Assembly (NCBI GenBank): GCA_018398765.1
Contig: JAHBMJ010002861.1
Span: 1-64,000, forward strand
DNA: 64,000 nucleotides
DNA from: Chromera velia
Taxonomy: Eukaryota; Sar; Chromeraceae
Direction: 5' to 3'
Position numbers and translations under genes: made by a program
The notes under the pieces: generated by a model
The model's database searches: none
Told to the model about the DNA's origin: nothing
Seen by the model: only the letters and a program-made list of their open reading frames with translations
Shown: positions 34,242-44,504 of the stretch, in pieces
Layout of the letters: every line of letters starts with the position of its first letter
Position numbering within the stretch: position 1 is the stretch's first letter

Positions 34242-36055
34242 TGAGGGGGAAGGTTTCGGAAGTCTGTGTCTTTGTCCGTTTGTTTCTCTTTCTCTCTGCT
34301 GCATTATTTGTTCTACAGCTCTTCTTTCCGCAGTACCCATTTTTGGCTCGGGGTTTTGCCAATACGTGTTGTCCTGCTGTACTGCGATGTGGTCAGTCAA
34401 CGTGCATTTCTTCCTCTTTTGCGAGGACCATTACGTGTGTTTACTCGAGTACGGAAGCGATCCTCCTTTTTCTCTCTCACCGATTGAGCGAACGAACACA
34501 CAACTGCTGCAGAAGGGTGTCCCGTACATTTACGAAGAGGACGCCGCGAGAATGGCTCTTCGGGCCCTCGAGGTGCCCGCAGCAAAAAGAAAAATTCTGG
34601 ATCTCGTCGGACCTGAGGTCAGTCGGTTGGTCCGTTGGGCGGTCGGGCGGTTGACTTTGTTGATCGAGGGCCTGGCAGAATGTCGGCCCTCTGGCATTCC
34701 CCCGCGCTCTGGCTGTGCGCGTTTGTGAGCGTGTGGGCTCGTCTGTGTGCATATGTGTGGGTGTGGGTGTGTGCGAGCTCGCGAAATTGTACATTTGAAC
34801 ACAGAAATGGGCCGAGTATTTGCGCACCCGCGTCGGAACTGCCGGCCCTACTTGATTACCGTTCCCCCAAAACGCGAAGAGAAGGGACTGTTCTCTGTCT
34901 GACCTTTCTGGCTTCTGTCTGCATGTCCGTACAGACCTGTATCTCTGGCTGTCCTTGTCCTTTCCTCACGAACCCAGTACAGCCTGTTTTCTTCATCTCC
35001 TTGCATGGCTTGCTGTCCAATTGATTGCGATTTCGATCATGCCATGAGTGAAACCATTGCTCTTGTTGTGATGATCGGCCATGAGTGAAACGAGCAGCCG
35101 ATCTCGACGAAATACGTTTTTGACGTGTGCGACGAGGTCCTCGGAGAAGTTTCCAAAAACGCGAAAGTGAATACCGTCTCCCCAACCACACTGAAGGCAG
35201 CAGAAACGGCAGCACGACTATTTCGATGGGGAGGGGGTCAGTCAGTCAGTCAGTCAGGATTTCTCGGTAGGCGTTCTCGTGATCGCGTCCCTCTTTCAGT
35301 GTGACATGCCACCATTCAGGCAGACTGCCTGGTTGAATTTTCCCGTCGAGATCTGTTTGCACCTCGCCTGCTTTTACTTTATTACAGAAATGATCATGGT
35401 ATGTGTGTTTCATTCGTTCGAGTCTGCCCTCGCTCTTTCGAAAGCATTGCATCCTTCCTTCCGCCGCCTTTCTCGCTTCTCCCTGCCGTGCCTGCTGACT
35501 TCACATTGGAAGGACTCTCGAGAATACCTTCTTTCCTTTCTGCCTGCTCTATGTTTTCCTGTGGGTGTCTTGTGTCGATCGGCTCCTCGCGTGGTCCTGC
35601 TCCTCGTGTTGATATGATTGCCTGCGTGGTTGCAGCGTTCGCAAGACAAGTTGAGTTCTCCGGCACGAAGGAGATCGACAAAAGCCCAAAGGAGGCCTGT
35701 GAGGTCGGTCGGTGGTTCGGGCTGGGGGTGGGGGGTCGGGGGGGTTGGGGGAATAACTGGTGGGGTCGAATTTGCGTGGACACTCGAACGTTTTCTTTCA
35801 CTCACCATCTCGCCTGGGGGGACAGCTGGAAGAAAAGGGGAACGACCAGCACAGGAGACGTTGAGCTCGTTGTCTTTCTCACTCATCGACACAAAGCTTT
35901 GGGGAGTGAATGCCTCTTCATGCATGTGCATATGATGTTGTTGTGGGTGAGTGCAGCTTCTGGGTATCAAGGAGTCGTCTTTGGAGACCTGCAGCTCTTA
36001 TTTGGAGAAGCTCGCAGGCAGACAGGGACTGCAAAAGAAGACACTCACAGTCTGA
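32317..36055 (+). CDS. Ycf39/HCF244-like atypical SDR, plastid-targeted photosystem II assembly factor
   Basis: Ten exons give 410 residues: 32317-32430, 32515-32687, 33291-33438, 33571-33769, 34035-34108, 34513-34617, 35095-35244, 35300-35402, 35636-35703 and 35957-36055. Exons 1-6 are secure; exon 8 and the limits of exon 7 are tentative. Ycf39 in cyanobacteria and HCF244 in plants assist D1 synthesis and photosystem II reaction-centre assembly. Seen are the Rossmann loop [11 protein letters not shown] (about 66-75), then [44 protein letters not shown] and, at the end, [20 protein letters not shown]. These follow Ycf39 order throughout. Residues 1-23 form a signal peptide (hydrophobic [11 protein letters not shown]) and the predicted mature transit part begins F24-L-R, the Phe-type leader of red-derived secondary plastids. 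The catalytic YxxxK of classical SDRs is absent, as is usual for this family. Confidence 0.88.
33917..33947 (+). repeat. (GA)n microsatellite
   Basis: About fifteen GA units in intron 4 of the Ycf39-like gene. Confidence 0.9.
34109..34142 (+). repeat. (GTCT)n run beginning at a 5' splice site
   Basis: Eight GTCT units start exactly at the GT of intron 5 of the Ycf39-like gene. Confidence 0.9.
34202..34241 (+). repeat. (GT)n microsatellite
   Basis: About seventeen GT units in intron 5 of the Ycf39-like gene. A shorter GT run lies at 32,998-33,020 in intron 2. Confidence 0.9.
35237..35257 (+). repeat. (GTCA)n donor ladder
   Basis: Five GTCA units directly follow exon 7 of the Ycf39-like gene. 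GTCAGT hexamers at 35237, 35241 and 35245 offer donors in phases 1, 2 and 0. Only the phase-0 choice keeps exon 8 open. Confidence 0.8.
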
Positions 36056-36708
36056 TTGATCAGCTCAAGCCTCTTGTTTGTGGAAGATGAACTTTCGGTT
36101 TGCGTTGGGGAAGATTCGGAGAGATCGCACGAATCCGACACTTCAGCTGACTGTCTGGAAGGGCGAAATGAAGGAAGTGAAGGCATACAGGGGGGCTCGA
36201 GCTGTGCTTATCTTCTGCTGTGCCCTGCATGCCCCTCTTCCCTTTTCTTTCTTTCTTTCCATCGAACTTTGCTCGGGTAGCCCTGGCTGTAAAAGAGAAG
36301 TGAAAGGACACTGGGTGATTTGTTTGCCCTGTGAGGACTCTTCGTATTTCTATTTGTTTGTACAGCGCATAGGGAACAGAGGAAGACGGGAAGGACGTAG
36401 TAGTAATAGTAGTTGGTGAGGGAGAAGAAGGGGGCGGTTTAATAGAGATTGCGCACCTGCGTGAGCGCACATATTTGCTCGCATGAGGGATTTTTCTCTT
36501 CTCTTCTATTTGTGTGCATGCTATCTTACGTATTCCTTTCCGTCTGCCCGTCTGAGGGAGGCCCCTTCATCCGTCCATCCGCCGTCCCGTGCCTTCCTGT
36601 CAACGTGGCCCCCCTTCAACATCAATTCTGATTTCCTTTACTGTGAGTCTCCGATCTCTCTTTCCTCTTTTCTCTGTCCCGTTACTCTGTTTGCGTCGTT
36701 CTCCCTTC

Positions 36709-36750
<42 letters not shown>

Positions 36751-39341
36751 CTTCCTTCCCTCCCTTCCTCCCTTCCTTTCTCTTCCTCCTTCCCCCCTCA
36801 TGTTTCCGCAAAAGGCATCCCAAAGAAGAGAAGACTCGCGGATGATGACGCGGATTCAAGGGGAGAATGGAATCGAGTCGCCTCTTCTCTTCCATCAAGG
36901 GAAGGAAAGAAAGGAAGTAGGGCGACTGGACGGTGCGACAAAAACACAGACAGACAGTCTTGTCGTAGTTTCACACAAAGACGGTGAAAGAGAAAGGGAG
37001 ACAGGACTCGGATGCATTCGCCCTCTCTCCACCGCGTCGGCCCCTCTTCAGTGGGACAAACTGCTAACGCCACTCACAGCCTCACTAAGTGACAAAGAAG
37101 AACGAAAAAAGGAAGGATTTCCATTCACTGTTCGCCTTATTTGTTTATCAGTCAACCTTCCTTTTCGCGCACCCATCGACTGAAATTGATTGTTCGAAAT
37201 TGATAAAAGGGTTTCGTTCCTGTCTGATAAAGATAGTCTGTTGAGGAGACGCTCTTCATCAGTCCGCAGTTAGTAGTTAATTCGAAAGATTTCTGCCACA
37301 CCTTCTCTCTTTCTCCTGCTTGCGTTCTCCCTTGACTTCTTTCTTTCTTCCTTTCTTTTTTCTTTTTGAGTCACATTCCTCTGACACCTTACCGTGCCTG
37401 GCTCGTTTCGATTGCAAAAAAAGGAATTGAGCTACGGTGGCGGTAACGGTGCTCGCAGCCAATTCGCATCCATTTCTTTCTTCTCTAGCTCCTCTCCTCT
37501 TTCGTTGCGGTCCGTTCATCACCGGGTTGGGTTGGGTTTCGCCCTTCTTGATGGGCAATTATTGACCTACTTATTTGCGTAGGACTTCAACCGGACTTGC
37601 TCGCCTGCCTGCTTGTGTGTGGGCATTGTAGTACGTCCTTCTTCATTGGCATTGCTTAATTCCAAATAATAGGTCGACAAACCTTTGTTCTTCCCTCTTA
37701 AATTTACAAGTCTGGTTTCAAACATGCATAAGATAAGTCTATATAAGTCTAGTTCAGAATAACATAAGATATTTATTTTTGATTTTATACATATTTTTTG
37801 ATATTGCCCCCAGGACTTATTGATTTAGTGAGTTGGTCACTCTGTCTATCTGAGTATGTCTGAGACTGTGAGTCTCTTAAATTCACATATTGTTTTTTAG
37901 CCTGAAATTAAGCAGAAGATGTTATAGCCCAGGTTTTAGCCTTGCATGTTATGTTATAAAACCTACTATAGTAGTACTTAGTAGTACTAAGGCTAGTATA
38001 AAACATGGAAGACTGAAGATGCAAAGATGGTTATATGTAATTGGTCCTACAGAGCCACTAAAGAAGTGAACAATTACTTGTAGGAGGTTCGAAAAGCAAG
38101 GTTTGAATTAATTTGAAGTAACTTTTTGTGACGACCGCTCAGGACTAGGCTGAGGAGTACTTGGGAGAATATATCAAATATGTGTTTGGCTCTCAAGCTA
38201 TCTCAAACCTACTCAAACCTTCATTTTTATCTCGTGTGCCGTTGACCTGGAGTAAGGGGATCAATGTTTTACAATGTTTAATACCTCATCCGAAGCTCAT
38301 TGCTCAAGATGCTGCCTTTTCAAGAAGAGCTGCCAGTGGGCCGAAGTTGGGGGGAAATGACCCCTAAACCACAACCGTGAATACCATGAATGTGGGCAGT
38401 GCACACGTACATGCATGACCTTTTCTCACTTACTCCGCGCGCATTTCGCGCGATTCTGATCAAGTCGTACACACGATTTTTGTGTTCGCACTGCATGCAT
38501 GCATGTGTATTATCGGATATACCGATACAGACCGATACACACTGATCTGTTAGTCAGTTCAGTTAGTATAAACTGGTCTTCCCCAAAAAAATACTGATCA
38601 AATTTAAAAGGTGAGTGCCTTAATGAAAAATCGTACACAAACAGATGAGTGCCTCACAATTTGGATCAGCGGTCGAATTAAAAAGGTGAGTGCCTTGAAA
38701 TACCTTGAGCGAACAACCCCGAACTTAGGTGAGTGCCTTGACTTTAATGCCGCAATATGATTTTCTATTTTTTTTCAATTTATTCCGAATATTCCGTCAC
38801 CCCCCCAACTTGTCATACGAGTCTTTAGAAAAAATGAGGGAAAATGTTGCACTTTTAGCGGAAAGTCGCGCACTTGAGTAAAGGAGCCGAAGTTTCTTAC
38901 TGCCACTGAACCGATTCGATCTGCCAGACTTACTTCCGCGCGCAATGCGCGCGATCTGACTTGTAATTAATATATAATGAATAATACAGTTATAATTATA
39001 CATGCAGGTATATATATATGTCTGCATGAAGAATCATTCAAGAATGTCTGCTCAGAAGTTATATATATGTGTACTCAGAAGGGCTGTGTTCTGACAAGAT
39101 CTGTATAGTTCGATCGATCGAGATGGCTAATGAAACAAATGCTTTGTCTTCGCAGAGACTCCGCCTTTAGATTGTGACAGAGAACAAGGAAACAATTCCA
39201 ATTCATCTGACAGAGCCCTGCTGCTTTCAGTGCTGACCTCAGCGCACGGTAGGAGAGCTACCCTGTGCCACATTTGGACATTCTTTCTCAGTGCCTTTGT
39301 GTACTCAGATACAAACGTTGCATCTTGGTTCATTTACGAAA
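36056..39341. other. Intergenic region, mostly non-coding
   Basis: No gene is supported. A short CT run lies at 36,718-36,746. An open segment around 36,815 encodes GIPKKRRLADDDADSRGEWN, which resembles a nuclear signal plus acidic patch, but no splice partners were found. From about 37,650 the DNA is AT-rich. Confidence 0.45.
38434..38962. repeat. Direct GC-palindrome repeats flanking a GGTGAGTGCCTT repeat field
   Basis: TCCGCGCGCATTTCGCGCGATTCTGA near 38,436 has a close cousin near 38,934 (TCCGCGCGCAATGCGCGCGA). Between them the 12-mer GGTGAGTGCCTT occurs at about 38,610, 38,684 and 38,727, with a variant (GATGAGTGCCTC) near 38,645. This could be a small non-autonomous element or a decayed tandem array. 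Confidence 0.5.
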
Positions 39342-41310
39342 ATGAACTTCTTTCAGTCTGCCTTCGATTCCCTCCGGACTCAGGCCAATGAGGACCAGAG
39401 CGACGCAGTTGTTCAACCCCCTCATAATCTCTTTGCTCAGTGGAACCTTGAGTACCCTAATGAGAGTCTGAGTACGCTGCAGATCATGCGGTACTCTCCG
39501 CAGTTTAACGCTCGCGTCAGGAACTTTGAGTACTCCTCGTCGGTCCCAAATCTTCTTGGAGACGAATTTCTCGGCCTGTGCGTCAACCTTGGCCTCACCT
39601 GGTCAACTTTCATGCTCCGGAAGTTTAGAGAGAAAATAGACTCGCAGGCTGACCCCTCAGAGATTGGGCACAGCGCGGATCGCATCATGAAGTCGATGGT
39701 AGAAACCATGCACCAAATGGTGCTGATCCGTTGGATTCTGGACAACCGTCGTCGAACCGGCAGAACCACATACACGGAAGCCGAAAACAAGAAGGCTTTT
39801 GCGCAAATGCGCGAAGCTTCTTTGTCTGCCGAGGGTTTCATGGTCGAATTCAACCGAGAACCGGCTGGCCTCGGCGTTCGAGACTCCCTCCTGCAGAGCC
39901 AGTTCTACACTTACAATGACTGGTATACCATGAGTAATACCCTGAGTAGAGGGGACAGTGACAGTGGATTCGGCGACCTAAACAACGACGAACAATCGGT
40001 CAGTCGGACGGGTGATCCAGTGGATTGGGATGATTGACTCATTATCTCAGTGTCTTACTCTGACGCCGGCTGAATTGCTGCGTAGCCAGTGTTCAATTTC
40101 AGGTTTCTCTCTCACAAGAGCGTGAATTGTGATTCAGGCAGTGCAGGCATAACAACCCTTCGTCTGTAGCTGTTTGGTCCCCTGACTTTTGTGCAGGCAG
40201 AGGAGGCAGATGGCCTGTCTTCTGTGGCCTCCGACGTGGACTTCCGTGACGATGCTTCTGCTCTGCTCCGTCAATTCCCCGACGCGCCGAGCGTACAGGG
40301 AGATGAGCCAACCCCCTCTCCCCCTTCAGAAGAGCTCGCCTCCCCTCCTCCCGAAATGCATTCCCCTGAGTTCGCGCATGAGACCGAAAAGGAGAAAGAA
40401 GAGACGCCTAAGGACTCATCTCCTACCTCTCTGCCTCCTTCCTCTACTTCAAATGAAGAAGAAGCAATGCCTGAGGACCCCTCTCCTGCCCTCTTCCCCC
40501 CTTCCTCCTTCACTGGCAGGGCAGCATCTCAGTCTGCAGATCCACTCACCCCCCCCACCGACCCTCCAACGGAATGAACCCCCGACCGATAATGCGTCTC
40601 CCGCCCCCCCGACGTCTCCCTTCAAAGCCCCTCCATCTCCTGCAAATCTGGATACGAACTCGGCTCGATCTTCACGAGATTTCTCAAGCCCCCAAGCTCC
40701 TATTGTTAGGGGGGACACACCTGCACCCTCTCCCCCTCCTGAGCTACAGACCTCTCCCACCTCTCCTCCAGCAGAGGCGCTCCTGCATGTGGCCTCGTCG
40801 GGTTCATCAGAAGACTTCATCGCAGCAGTGCAGTCAGCTCTGCGGGAGCCCCCCCTCCCCCACAGTGGCCAGGAAGGTGTTCAGAGGGAGGCTCAGGCCC
40901 CTGCCGCATTTTCTGCAATCGAGAATCAGCAGCAGCACGCATGCACACAAGTCGCCTCGTCCCGTTTACAGGAAGAACAGAGGACGCTCTCTGTGTCACA
41001 GGCGTCGCCAGCTCTTGTGGAGACTGCATCGATCTCGAACTCTGTGACCACGGGTGAGCAGAGGAGGAAAGCAAGACCCTTTTGTGACCGCCACCAGGCC
41101 TTCGCCAAGAAGTGGCCAGCAACCACCAAGGGTGTCGGGAACGTCATCGACAACGTTCACGACCGCGTGTCTGGCGCTGCGCACGGTATTGAGAAGAGAG
41201 TTAACGGTCTGACGAACCGCATCTCTGTGAGCATGGATCGTGCTGGAGACAGAGTCACAAAGGGCCTCTCTAGTGCCGCTGATCGTGTCTCTCGGTTCTT
41301 CGGGAGATAA
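39342..41310 (+). CDS. Unrecognised protein with acidic Pro-rich middle and amphipathic C-terminus
   Basis: Exon 1 (39342-39998) joins exon 2 (from 40197) in phase 0 across a GTCAGT donor and TTGTGCAG acceptor. The first 220 residues are globular, with helical parts such as IMKSMVETMHQMVLIRWILD; I do not recognise the fold. Exon 2 opens acidic (AEEADGLSSVASDVDF), turns Pro/Ser-rich for about 200 residues, and ends in an amphipathic array (VIDNVHDRVSGAAHGIEKRV, then GDRVTKGLSSAADRVSRFFG) with roughly 11-residue spacing, as in lipid-surface-binding proteins. The reading frame must move by one base near an eight-C run at 40549-40556, which may be a sequencing error, a real break or a missed intron. 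An in-frame ATG at 39291 is an alternative start. Confidence 0.55.
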
Positions 41311-41335
41311 CTTTACTCTAGTGTCGTTCCAGGGG

Positions 41336-41365
41336 GGGGAGGGAGGGAGGGAGGGAGGGAGGGAT
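41336..41365. repeat. (GGGA)n tract
   Basis: About seven GGGA units directly downstream of the 39.3-41.3 kb gene. Confidence 0.9.
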
Positions 41366-41424
41366 CGTTGTGGGAAAAAGACGGCAGCGAGCGCGAAGCG
41401 AAAGGGTTTGAGGAGATGTGCGTA

Positions 41425-42735
41425 CAACGAGCAGATCAGAAACCGACGGGTTTGTGAGGGATGCCAGAGAATCGACACTGCGCATTCCGAGTTTTCGGCA
41501 CTTGTGCTCTGGTCTGTTTCACTATGTGCGTGCTTGTGCAGCGTGCATGATTGTTGAGTCCGACAGGGCAAAGGAATAGCCCGCCGTCGTCGGAAGAGGA
41601 ATTCCGTGTGGAAGGACCAGGTTTGCGCTTACACGAACAGAGGAGGGGCGCAACGGTGTCTTTCCTTCAGCTGGTCATTTTCTGCAGCAATTGGCGAACC
41701 AATCGGAATCGACAAATCAGAAACCTGAGGGCTTGCGAGGGATGCTTCCCGAGTTTTCGGCACCATGTGCTCTGGTTTGGGTGTTCCGTGTTGCCGAGCA
41801 AAGATGCTCCACCTTGTTGCACGGCGCTCTGGGGGGGAGTAAGGAGGAAAGGGGGGGCATGTGGAGCATGCGGCGAAGTGCGGGAGAACATCGAGTTCGT
41901 TCTTTGAATCATTGACAAAAGCAAACGCAGAACCAGGTCACGACTGTCATGAATGAGGAGAACAGTAACGACCTTTCAGTCTCAAAACCTCTATCTCCTT
42001 TTCGGGTCATCTTACAGGTTGGTCTTTCATATGCAGTGTGTTGCTAGTGTGACGGACGTATCAGACAAGCAACCTTTTCTTCTCTTTGAAGTTAAGATCC
42101 ACTTCTTTCCCTTTTTCGCGTGAAGAGCAGTTCACTTCGTTTGGTGCTTCGCGGTGTTGAAGCAATGAAAATGCACAGTCGGGCTGGATCACCTTGTGCT
42201 GTCACAAGTACATCTACATAGACTCAGACACACATTACAGATAGACGCAGAGCAATGCCAGGGGAAGGTCACAATACAGCTTGTACGGCTGGCTCTCTCT
42301 GCCTTTTCTCTCTCGCGTGCGCGTCCCATTTCGTATTGTTTGGTCTGTGCTCTTGCTCCGTGTTTCCCTTTCTCGTACCGCTTCTCAGCCTCTCTTTCCT
42401 TCTCCCACATTTTGATCTGCTGAGCATCGGCAACAGATTCATTTTGGACTGTTCTCTGTGAGCATCTGCAGGCACAAGAGTGTCGACTTCAGTGAAGCGG
42501 GAGCTAGACGCTTCTTCATCGTCCAAAGAATTCCGTTTGCAAGGACCAGGTTTGCCCTTGCAAGAGCAGGGGGTGCACGGAACGGTGTCTTCCCTCTAGC
42601 TGGTCATTTTCTGCAGCAATTGACGAACCAAATGGAAGAGACAAATCAGAAACCTGAGGGTTTGCGAGGGATTGCGGATGCTACTCTGTTCCCAAGCTTT
42701 CGGCACCATGTGCTCTGGTTTGATTTGTTCCAGGG
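41425..42735 (+). repeat. Three diverged copies of a short family downstream of the 39-kb gene
   Basis: A block containing TCAGAAACC, TTGCGAGGGATGC, TTTTCGGCACCATGTGCTCT and, in two copies, CTGGTCATTTTCTGCAGCAA occurs at 41,598-41,790 and 42,528-42,735. A shorter copy lies at 41,425-41,515. Confidence 0.75.
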
Positions 42736-43382
42736 GCTCAGGGGTGGAGGTAAAGGGGAAAAGGGGGACATTCTGACGACAGCGGTGCCTGGAAAGCTCG
42801 TTTGTCTGGTTTCTTCAGGCAAGCCAGCTTCTCCGGCCTACCACAGTCCGCCTACCTGACTGCCGAGGAGCAAAACGAGCGACCTGGAACAACGCTGGAG
42901 TGTCATCATCGCAGCATGGATGGTCGCATGTCGACTGAACCGCCCTCAGGGGAGACGTGACAGAGGCCTCCACCAACAGGCCATCTCCAGTCTCCGGCAG
43001 CCACCCCCCTTCCAGCGAAGCAACCGTTCGCCAAGCGGACATCGTTCTGCAGTGAAGCAGTGAAAATGCTGAGTCGGGCTGGATGATGCACCTCCTGCTG
43101 TCATATGTTCATCTACATGGACGCGGGAATACACTACACGTACACGCAGAGCAAAACCAGGTAAAGCAAACATTACATTTCGTGCGGCTGGCTCTCTTTC
43201 TGTTTCTCTCTCGCGCGCGCGCGCACGCGGCCTGTTCCGTCTTCTTTTGTCTGTGCTCCTTCTCCGTGTTTCCCTTTCTCGTACCGCTTCTCAACCCCTT
43301 TTCTCTTCTCCCCAATTTTGATCTGCTGAGCATCGGCAACAGATTCATTTTGGACTGTTCTCTGTGAGCATCTGCAGGCAAC
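42150..43382 (+). repeat. Pair of about 330-bp direct repeats, about 895 bp apart
   Basis: Copies at about 42,150-42,478 and 43,045-43,382 share AGTCGGGCTGGAT, CGGCTGGCTCTCT and a nearly identical ending that includes AGCATCGGCAACAGATTCAT and GAGCATCTGCAGGCA. They alternate with the neighbouring repeat family, which suggests a roughly 0.9-kb tandem duplication. Confidence 0.8.
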
Positions 43383-44020
43383 TTCTGCTCCGGGAGCTGA
43401 AGGGGGAGAAACGAAAGGCGCCGCAATACAGGGCCTATCTTGTTGCTCGCCTCACGGGAGCTGACTAGGCCAACAGGTGAGCTGCTTTGGCGTTTCACCG
43501 ATCTTCTGGGGGGAGTAGAGGAGGGGAAAAGTGAGGGAAGGAGAATGAAGCGATTGAGGGACAGGAGCATTTCAGCGGGGTAACACAGGTCACTTGTTTA
43601 CGTTTCGGAGTGATGAGAGACTAGGCTTGCGCGGGACTCGGGAGAATGATCAGTTTTCTCGTTTCTTCATGTTGGGGTCAAAAGAGGGCACACTGAGAGG
43701 AGAAGAAAAACCACAAATGATGGGATGGAGGTGAAAGTACTCTGATCCTTGCTTTGGGCGGCGGGTTGCTTTACGTGTTTTTGGTCTGCTTGGACTACTG
43801 TCACGTGTGTTCTTCACATTATTCTGCCTCAGCTTCTGTCTGGTCCTGCCATGCTGTTTTACACGGGGGGACTTCGTGTGACTCTCGGTTGACTTGACTT
43901 CCTTTTTCCTTTGCTGCCATCTCTGTCTGTCCCTCTCGGTGTATATATGTCACTTTTGACTCCAAGAAATCAACGCTTCTATCGATGTCTCGATCTCTCT
44001 CTCTCTCTGTGTGTCTGCAG

Positions 44021-44128
44021 GAAGACCGCTCATATAGCGGCTCATGCGCAGACATGATGGGTGTCCTTGCTCAAAAAGCCCAAAGCCAAAGCAAAGAGCG
44101 AAGACGTGGGGGTGGCCCAGTGCCACAG
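44021..44128 (+). CDS. Orphan exon candidate
   Basis: A 108-base open segment lies between a pyrimidine tract with CTGCAG and a GTCAGT donor, encoding EDRSYSGSCADMMGVLAQKA followed by a Gln/Ser/Lys/Arg-rich tail. No partner exons or family were recognised. Confidence 0.3.
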
Positions 44129-44388
44129 GTCAGTGTATCGATAGTTCTCATCCCTGCATTGCATGAGTGCATGGGTGATCCTCACGTTCTGGAGCTGTCT
44201 GCTGCTGCTCCTTCGCTACGTCCAAGAGAAGTGACTCTGTTTGCCTGTAGACGTTTTGTTGCCGTTTCCAGCACATTTGGTGGATTCCGAAGCATTTCTG
44301 TTCTCTTCCGGACTCTGTGTGTGCCTATTTTCCATCTGATCTCTCTCGATGCCTCTCCAACGGTCTCTCACCCTGCCTCTTTCTTTAT

Positions 44389-44416
44389 GTATTTATTTAT
44401 TTATTCATTTATTTAT

Positions 44417-44465
<49 letters not shown>

Positions 44466-44504
44466 TGTGTATGTGTGTGTGTATGTGTGTGTGTGTGTGT
44501 GTGC
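44389..44504 (+). repeat. (TTAT)n(CT)n(GT)n compound microsatellite
   Basis: TTAT units pass into about twelve CT units and then GT units with ATGT interruptions. Confidence 0.95.

Noticed and set aside
39342-41310. Virus-like or capsid gene origin of the unrecognised protein
   Set aside because: No capsid, polymerase or integrase motif is visible and it has a host-type spliced structure.
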